From: Brachionus manjavacas
Lineage: Eukaryota > Rotifera > Eurotatoria > Ploima > Brachionidae
Reading direction: 5' to 3'
Length of the DNA stretch: 64,000 nt
Assembly (NCBI GenBank): GCA_019054805.1
Contig: JAHQIY010000029.1
Span: 744,001-808,000 of the forward strand
Shown here: piece after piece, positions 56,001 to 64,000 of the stretch
Layout: each line of letters starts with the position of its first letter
How positions within the stretch are numbered: position 1 is the stretch's first letter
Made by a program: the position numbers and the translations under genes
The notes under the pieces: model-generated
Seen by the model: the letters and a program-made list of their open reading frames with translations, nothing else
Databases searched by the model: none
What the model was told of the DNA's origin: nothing

Positions 56001-59000
56001 GCCAACATTGGCAATGGTTCAAGATACTTTGCCTTCATCGGCAATATTTCAAGATTCAAAGCATCATATGAAATGGTTTAAGAAACTTTGCCAACATTGG
56101 CAATGGTTCAAAGCATTTTGCCTTCATCGGCAATAGTTCAAGATGCTTTGCCTTCATTGGCAATGGTTCAAGAAACTTTGCCTTCATCGGCAATTGTTCA
56201 AGAATCTTAGCTTAATTTGCAAATGTTTAAAGAACTTTGCCTTCATTTGCTATGCTTCTAGATGCTTTGCCTTCATTGGCAATGGTTCATGAAACTTTGC
56301 CTCCAGTGGCAATGGTAATTGAAACTTTGCCTTCATCGGCAATAGTTCAAGAATCTTAGCTTCATTTGCAATGGTTCAAGAAACTTTGCCTACATTGGCA
56401 ATGGTTCAAGAAACTTTGCCTACATTGTCAATGGTTCAAAGCATTTTGCCTTCATCGGCAATAGTTCAAGATTCTTAGCATTATTTGCAATTGTTTAAGG
56501 AACTTTGCCAACATTGGCAATAGTTCAACAAATATTGCCTTCATCGGCAATAGTTCAAGAATTTTAGCTTCATTTGCAATGGTTTAAGGAACTATGCCAA
56601 TATTGGCAATGGCTCAAGATACTTTGCCTACATTGGCAATGGTTCAATGCATTTTGCCTAAATTGGCAATGGTTCAAGAAACTTTGCCTACATTGGCAAT
56701 GGTTCAAGATTCTTTGCCTTCATCGGCAATAGTTCAAGATTCTTAGCATCATTTGCAATGGTTTAAGGAACTTTGCAAACATTGGCAATGGTTCAAGATA
56801 TTTTGCCTACATTTGCTATGGTTCAAAGCATTTTACCTTCATCGGCAATAGTTTAAGATTCTTAGCTTCATTTGCATTGGAATAAGGAACTTTGCCAAAA
56901 TTGGCAATGGTTCAAGATACTTTGCCAAAATTGGCAATGGTTCAAGATACTTTGACTACATTGGCAATGGTTCAAGATACTTTGCCTTCATCGGCAATAT
57001 TTCAAGATTCAAAGCATCATATGAAATGGTTTAAGAAACTTTGCCAACATTGGCAATGGTTCAAAGCATTTTGCCTTCATCGGCAATAGTTCAAGATTCT
57101 TAGCTTCATTTGCAATTATTTAAGGAACTTTGCCAAAATTGGCAATGGTTCAAGATACTTTGCCTACATTTGCAATGGTTCAAAGCATTTTGCCTTCATC
57201 GGCAATAGTTCAAGATTCTTAGCTTCATTTGCAATGGTTTAAGGAACTTTGCCTACATTGGCAATGGTTCAAGATACTTTGCCTACATTGGCAATGGTTC
57301 AAGATACTTTGCCTTCATCGGCAATAGTTCAAGATACTTTGCCTTCATCGGCAATAGTTCAAGAATCTTAGCTTCATTTGCAATGGTTTAAGGAACTTTG
57401 CTAACATTGGCAATGGTTCAAGATACTTTGCCTACATTGGCAATGGTTCAAGATACTTTGCCTTCATCGGCAATAGTTCAAGATTCTTAGCTTCATTTGC
57501 AATGGTTTAAGGAACTTTGCCTACATTGGCAATGGTTCAAGATACTTTGCCTACATTGGCAATGGTTCAAGATACTTTGCCTTCATCGGCAATAGTTCAA
57601 GAATCTTAGCTTCATTTGCAATGGTTTAAGGAACTTTGCCAACATTGGCAATAGTTCAAGAATCTTAGCTTCATTTGCAATGGTTTAAGGAACTTTGCCA
57701 ACATTGGCAATGGTTCAAGATACTTTGCCTTCATCGGCAATAGTTCAAGATACTTTGCCAACATTGGCAATGGTTCAAGATACTTTGCCAACATTGGCAA
57801 TGGTTCAAAGCATTTTGCATTCATCGGCAATAGTTCAAGATTCTTAGCTTCATTTGCAATGGTTTAAGGAACTTTGCCAACATTGGCAATCGTTCAAGAT
57901 ACTTTGCCTACATTTGCAATGGTTCAAAGCATTTTGCCTACATTGGCAATTGTTCAAGAATCTTAGCTTCATTTGCAATGGTTTAAGGAACTTTGCCTAA
58001 ATTGGCAATGGTTCAAGATACTTTGCCTTCATCGGCAATAGTTTAAGATTAATAGCTTCATTTGCAATGGTTCAAAGCATTTTGCCTTCATCGGCAATAG
58101 TTCAAGATTCTTAGCTTCATTTGCAATGGTTTAAGGAACTTTGCCAACATTGGCAATCGTTCAAGATACTCTGCCTACATTAGCAATAGTTCAAAGTATT
58201 TTGCCTACATTGGCAATTGTTCAAAGCATTTTGCCTACATTGGCAATAGTTCAAGAATCTTAGCTTCATTTGCAATGGTTTAAGGAACTTTGCCAACATT
58301 GGCAATGGTTCAAGATACTTTGCCTACATTTGCAATGGTTCAAGATACTTTGCCTTCATCGGCAATAGTTCAAGATTCTTAGCTTCATTTGCAATTATTT
58401 AAGGAACTTTGCCAAAATTGGCAATGGTTCAAGATACTTTGCCTTCATCGGCAAAAGTTCAAGATACTTTGCCTTCATCGGCAATAGTTCAAGATACTTT
58501 GCCTAGATTTGCAATGGTTCAAAGCATTTTGCCTTTATCTGCAATAGTTCAAGAATCTTAGCTTCATTTGAAATGGTTTAAGGAACTTTGCCAACATTGG
58601 CAATAGTTCAACAAATATTGCCTTCATCGGCAATAGTTCAAGAATCTTAGCTTCATTTGCAATGGTTTAAGCAACTTTGCTTAAATTGGCAATGGTTCAA
58701 GATACTTTGCCTTCATTTGCAATAGTTCAAGATACTTTGCCTACATTTGCAATGGTTCAAAGCATTTGCCTACATTGGCAATAGTTCAAGATTCTTAGCT
58801 TCATTTGCAATGGTTTAAGGAACTTTGCCTACATTTGCAATGGTTCAAGAAACTTTGCCAACATTGGCAATGGTTCAAGATACTTTGCCTACATTTGAAA
58901 TGGTTCAAAGCATTTTGCCTTCATCGGCAATAATTCAAGATTCTTAGCTTTATTGGCAATGGTTTAAGAAACTTTGCCAACATTGGCAATGGTTCAAGAT

Positions 59001-62000
59001 ACTTTGCCTACATTTGCTATGGTTCAAAGCATTTTGCCTTCATCGGCAATAGTTTAAGATTCTTAGCTTCATTTGCAATGGTTTAAGGAACTTTGCCATC
59101 ATTGGCAATGGTTCAAGATATTTTGCCTTCATCGGCAAAAGTTTAAGATTCTTAGCTTCATTTGCAATGGTTTAAGGAACTTTGACTACATTGGCAATGG
59201 TTCAAGATATTTTGCCTTCATCGGCAATAGTTTAAGATTCTTAGCTTCATTTGCAATGGTTTAAGGAACTTTGCCTAAATTGGCAATGGTTCAAGATACT
59301 TTGCCTTCATCGGCAATATTTCAAGATAATTTGCAATGGTTCTAAGCTTTGCCTTCATCGGCAATTGTTCAAGAATCTTAGCTTCATTTGCAATGGTTTA
59401 AGGAACTTTGCCAACATTGGCATTAGTTCAACAAATATTGCCTTCATCGGCAATTGTTCAAGAATCTTAGCTTCATTTGCAATGGTTTAAGGAACTTTGC
59501 CAGCATTGGCAATGGTTCAAGATACTTTGCCTTCATCGGCAATAGTTCAAGATTCTTAGCTTCATTTTCAATTGTTTAAAGATTTTTGCCTTCATCGGCA
59601 AATGTTCAAGATTTTTAGCGTCATTTGCAATGGTTTAAGAAACTTTGCCAACTTTGGCAATGCTTCAAGATACTTTGCCAATATTGGCATTGGCTCAAGA
59701 TACTTTGCCTACATTGGCAATAGTTCAACAAATATTGCCTTCATCGGCAATAGTTCAAGAATCTTAGCTTCATTTGCAATGGTTTAAGGAACTATGCCAA
59801 TATTGGCATTGGCTCAAGATACTTTGCCTACATTGGCAATGGTTCAAGATACTTTGCCTTCATCGGCAATAGTTCAAGATTCTTAGCATGATTTGCAATT
59901 GTTTAAGGAACTTTGCCAACATTGGCAATAGTTCAACAAATATTGCCTTCATCGGCAATAGTTCAAGAATCTTAGCTTCATTTGCAATGGTTTAAGGAAC
60001 TTTGCCAACATTGGCAATGGTTCAAGATACTTTGCCAACATTGGCAATGGTTCAAGATACTTTGCCAACATTGGCAATGGTTCAAGATACTTTGCCAACA
60101 TTGGCAATGGTTCAAGATACTTTGCCTTCATCGGCAATATTTCAAGATTCAAAGCATCATTTGAAATGGTTTAAGAAACTTTGCCAACATTGGCAATGGT
60201 TCAAAGCATTTTGCCTTCATCGGCAATAGTTCAAGATTCTTAGCTTCATTTGCAATGGTTTAAGGAACTTTGCCTAAATTGGCAATGGTTCAAGATACTT
60301 TGCCTTCATTTGCAATGGTTCAAGATATTTTGCCTTCATTTATAATGGTTCAAAGCATTTTGCCTTCATCGGCATTAGTTCAAGAATCTTAGCTTCATTT
60401 GCAATGGTTTAAGGAACTTTGCCAACATTGGCAATGGTTTAAGGAACTTTGCCAACATTTGCAATAGTTCTAGAAACTTTGTTTAAATTGGGAATTGTTC
60501 ATGAAAAATTGCCTTCATCGGCAATTGTTCAAGAATCTTAGCTTCATTTGCAATGGTTTAAGGAACTTTGCCAATATTGGCATTGGCTCAAGATACTTTG
60601 CCTACATTTGCAATGGTTCAAAGCATTTTGCCTTCATCGGCAATAGTTCAAGATTCTTTACATCATTTTCAATGTTTAAAGGAACTTTGCCAACATTGGC
60701 AATGGTTCAACAAATATTGCCTTTATCGCTAATAGTTCAAGAATCTTAGCTTCATTTGCAATGGTTTAAGGAACTTTGCTAACATTGACAATGGCTCAAG
60801 ATATTTTCCCTACATTTGCAATGGTTCAAGATACTTTGCCTTCATCGGCAATGGTTCAAAGCATTTTGTCTACATTTGCAATTGTTCAAGAATCTTAGCT
60901 TCATTTGCAATGGTTTAAGGAACTTTGCCTTCATTGGAAATGGTTCAATAAACTTTGCCTACATTTGAAATGGTTCAAAGCATTTTGCCTTCATTGGCAA
61001 TGGTTCAAGATTCAAAGCATCATTTGCAATGGTTTAAGGAACTTTGCCTAAATTGGCAATGGTTCAAGATACTTTGCCTTCATCGGCAATAGTTTAAGGA
61101 ACTTTGCCAACATTGCCAAAGGTTCAAGAATCTTAGCTTCATTTGCAATGGTTTAAGGAACTTTGCCTAAATTGGCAATGGTTCAAGATACTTTGCCCAC
61201 ATTTGCAATGGTTTAAGGAACTTTGCCAACATTGCCAAAGGTTCAACAAATATTGCCTTCATCGGCAATAGTTCAAGAATCTTAGCTTCATTTGCAATGG
61301 TTTAAGGAACTTTGCCTACATTTGCAATTGTTCAATGCATTTTGCCTAAATTGGCAATGGTTCAAGAAACTTTGCCTACATTGGCAATGGTTCAAGATAC
61401 TTTGCCTTCATCGGCAATAGTTCAAGATTCTTAGCATCATTTGCAATTGTTTAAGGAACTTTGCCAACATTGGCAATAGTTCAGGATACTTTGCCTTAAT
61501 TGGCATTGGTTTAAGATACTTTGCCTACATTTGCAATGGTTCAAAGCATTTTGCCTTCATCGGCAATAGTTCAAGATTCTTAGCTTCATTTGCAATGGTT
61601 TAAGGAACTTTGCCAACATTGGCAATCTTTCAAGATACTTTGCCTACATTTTCAATGGTTCAAAGTATTTTGCCTTCATCGGCAATAGTTCAAGATTCTT
61701 AGCTTCATTTGCAATGGTTTAAGGAACTTTGCCAACATTGGCAATAGTTCAACAAATATTGCCTTCATCGGCAATAGTTCAAGAATCTTAGCTTCATTTG
61801 CAATGGTTTAAGGAACTATGCCAATATTGGCAATGGCTCAAGATACTTTGCCTACATTGGCAATGGTTCAATGCATTTTGCCTAAATTGGCAATGGTTCA
61901 AGAAACTTTGCCTACATTGGCAATGGTTCAAGATACTTTGCCTTCATCGGCAATAGTTCAAGACTCTTAGCATCATTTTCAATGTTTAAAGGAACTTTGC

Positions 62001-63480
62001 CAACATTGGCAATTTTTCAACAAATATTGCCTTCATCGGCATAGTTCAAGAATCTTAGCTTCATTTGCAATGGTTCAAGATACTTTGCCTTCATTAGCAA
62101 TGGTTCAAGATTCTTAGCTTCATTTGCAATGGTTTAAGGAACTTTGCCAACATTGGCAATGGTTCAAGATATTATGCCTACATCTGCAATGGTTCAAAGC
62201 ATTTTGCCTTCATCGGCAATGGTTCAAAGCATTTTGCCTTCATCGGCAATGGTTCAAAGCATCATTTGCAATGTTTTAAGAAACTTTGCCACTATTTGCA
62301 ATGGTTCAAGATACTTTGCCTACATTTGCAATGGTTCAAAGCATTTTGCCCTCGTCGGCAATAGTTCAAGAATCTTAGCATCATTTTCAATGTTTAAAGG
62401 AACTTTGCTAACATTGGCAATTTTTCAACAAATATTGCCTTCATCTGCAATAGTTCAAGAATCTTAGCTTCATTTGCAATGGTTTAAGGAACTTTGCTAA
62501 CATTGGCAATGGTTCAAGATATTTTCCCTACATTTGCAATGGTTCAAAGCATTTTGCCTTCATCGGCAATAGTTTAAGATTCTTAGCTTCATTTGCAATG
62601 GTTTAAGGAACTTTGCCTAAATTGGCAATGGTTCAAGATACTTTGCCTTCATCGGCAATAGTTTAAGATTCTTAGCTTCATTTGCAATGGTTCAAAGCAT
62701 TTTGCCTTCATCGGGAATAGTTCAAGATTCTTAGCTTCATTTGCAATAGGCTTAGGAACTTTGCCTCAATTGGCAATGGTTCAAGATACTTTGCCTAAAT
62801 TGGCAATGGTTCATGAAACTTTGCCTACATTGGCAATGGTTCAACAAATATTGCCTTCATCGGCAATTTTTCAAGAATCTTAGCTTCATTTGCAATGGTT
62901 TAAGGAACTTTGCCAGCATTTGCAATAGTTCAACAAATATTGCCTTCATCGGCAATAGTTCAAGATACTTTGACTACATTTGCAATTGTTCAAGATACTT
63001 TGCCTTCATCGGCAATAGTTCAAGATTCTTAGCTTCATTTGCAATGGTTTAAGGAACTTTGCCAACATTGGCAATGGTTCAAGATACTTGGCCTTCATTG
63101 GCAATGGTTCAAGATACTTTGCCTTCATTTGCAATAGTTCAAGATACTTTGCCTACATTTGCAATGGTTCAAAGCATTTTGCCTTCATCGGCAATAGTTC
63201 AAGAATCTTAGCTTCATTTGCAATGGTTTAAGGAACTTTGCCTAAATTGGCATTGGTTCAAGATACTTTGCCTACATTTGCAATGGTTCAAAGCATTTTG
63301 CCTTCATCGGCAATAGTTCAAGATTCTTAGCTTCATTTGCATTGGAATAAGGAACTTTGCCAAAATTGGCAATGGTTCAAGATACTTTGCCTTCATCGGC
63401 AAAAGTTCAAGATACTTTGCCTTCATCGGCAATATTTCATGATTCAAAGCATCATTTGAAATGGTTTAAGGAACTTTGCC
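41090..63480 (+). repeat. right-zone unit variant with AAAGCATCAT
   Basis: A variant unit (TTCAAGATTC or TTCATGATTC, then AAAGCATCATTTGAAATGG) appears repeatedly from about 41.1 kb to 63.5 kb (near 43560, 46505, 47990, 48495, 49030, 49550, 53285, 56050, 57010, 60150, 63440). I did not see it left of 41 kb. It marks a zone of the array with its own expansion history. Confidence 0.6.
60001..60120 (+). repeat. homogeneous run of identical 30-bp units
   Basis: Four consecutive identical units (TTTGCCAACATTGGCAATGG core plus TTCAAGATAC), a local amplification inside the higher-order pattern. Comparable runs lie near 45220-45310 (three units) and 29816-29905. Confidence 0.85.
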
Positions 63481-64000
63481 ATCATTGGCAATGGTTCAAA
63501 GCATTTTGCCTTCATCGGCAATAGTTCAAGATACTTTGCCTACATTTGCAATGGTTCAAAGCATTTGCCTACATTGGCAATAGTTCAAGATTCATAGCTT
63601 CATTTGCAATGGTTTAAGGAACCTTGCCTAAATTGGCAATGGTTCAAGATACTTGGCCTTCATTGGCAATGGTTCAAGATACTTTGTCTCCATTGGCAAT
63701 GGTTCATTAAACTTTGCCTTCATCGGCAATAGTTCAAGATTCTTAGCATCATTTGCAATGGTTCAAGAAACTTTGCCTACATTGGCAATGGTTCAAGAAA
63801 CTTTGCCTACGTTGTCATTGGTTCAAGATACTTTGCCTTCATCGGCAATAGTTCAAGATTCTTAGCTTCATTTGCAATGGTTTAAGGAACTTTGCCAACA
63901 TTGGCAATGGTTCAAGATACTTTGCCTTCATCGGCAATAGTTCAAGATACTTTGCCTACATTTGCAATGGTTCAAAGCATTTGCCTACATTGGCAATAGT

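Larger units (their letters stand above)
28000..64000 (+). repeat. 30-bp satellite array, main block with higher-order structure
   Basis: About 36 kb, roughly 1,200 units, uninterrupted and running off the window. Unit classes by linker and core: A (TTCAAGATTC or AATC, then TTAGCTTCATTTGCAATGG), 29 bp with one base deleted; B (TTTAAGGAAC linker, TTTGCCAACATTGGCAATGG core); C (TTCAAGATAC, TTTGCCTACATTTGCAATGG); D (TTCAAAGCAT, TTTGCCTTCATCGGCAATAG); E (TTCAACAAAT, ATTGCCTTCATCGGCAATAG); and F (TTCAAGATAT, TTTCCCTACATTTGCAATGG). A is nearly always followed by B. B-D'-A makes 89-bp and B-C-C/D-A makes 119-bp higher-order repeats (for example about 42600-42740 and 52145-52380). All open frames inside are period artefacts. 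Confidence 0.96.

Noticed and set aside
21425-63865. More than 60 plus- and minus-strand ORFs of 60-126 codons in the satellite
   Set aside because: They are translations of the 30-bp period (decapeptide strings such as MVQDTLPTLA or QWFKILCLHW in several frames at once), end at the 29-bp or TAA-bearing units, and have no splice or start context.
28000-64000. CRISPR-like array
   Set aside because: Repeats are contiguous without unique spacers, unit length is 30 with all positions repetitive, and the surrounding DNA is eukaryotic.
28000-64000. Telomeric repeat array
   Set aside because: The unit is not a short G-rich telomere motif and there is no TTAGGC, TTAGGG or TGTGGG tract. The frequent TTAGCTTC words are part of the 29-bp unit.

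Overview
The window is eukaryotic, AT-rich DNA from an invertebrate-like genome. Coding exons are separated by very short GT..AG introns (51, 53 and 57 bp seen), there are decayed non-LTR and LTR retrotransposons, and a TRIM/NHL-type gene is present. A rotifer-like or other compact AT-rich lophotrochozoan genome would fit, but this is inferred from general character, not from a diagnostic gene. There is no sign of operons, bacterial promoters, tRNA, rRNA or CRISPR.

Layout. 1-644: a decayed or ambiguous coding stretch. 645-2905: AT-rich DNA with one 100-bp Tc1/mariner-type miniature element. 2906-5487: a foldback element with long inverted arms made of 20-bp subrepeats, carrying a scrap of gene in its centre and a nested 5'-truncated Jockey-like LINE (3660-5424). 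5641-7468, minus strand: a filamin-repeat plus NHL-repeat gene of TRIM2/3/71 type, with two frame breaks that compensate one another. 8281-9460, minus strand: a four-exon gene with a helical N-terminal part and a Cys-rich C-terminal part, broken by one in-frame TGA; it may belong to the same transcription unit. 10510-10867: a long palindromic miniature element with a perfect 8-bp target duplication. 12327-17798: a degenerate Ty3/gypsy-type retrotransposon with 105-113 bp LTRs, traces of gag, protease, RT, RNase H and integrase, a degenerate C2H2 finger and an extra GC-richer ORF of unknown function next to the 3' LTR.

17354-28074: a near-identical tandem duplication of about 6.6 kb. Each copy holds the end of the gypsy element with its LTR, GC-rich scraps of an unidentified gene, a 58-codon ORF, an antisense CR1/Jockey-like LINE 3' end with a (TAC)n tail and an 86-codon minus-strand ORF. 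The two copies are separated by the first block of satellite.

21371-23970 and about 28000-64000 (running off the right edge): a giant 30-bp tandem repeat, about 38 kb or 60 percent of the window. Its units form 89- and 119-bp higher-order repeats, contain a conserved TTGCC-N6-GGCAA dyad, and include a 29-bp unit that breaks every reading frame. The many 60-126 codon ORFs inside it are by-products of the 30-bp period, not genes. This array, with its retroelement-bearing duplicated border, is the most unusual object here. The window looks like the edge of a satellite domain (pericentromeric, subtelomeric or interstitial; the sequence does not say which) against a transposon-rich, gene-poor border.
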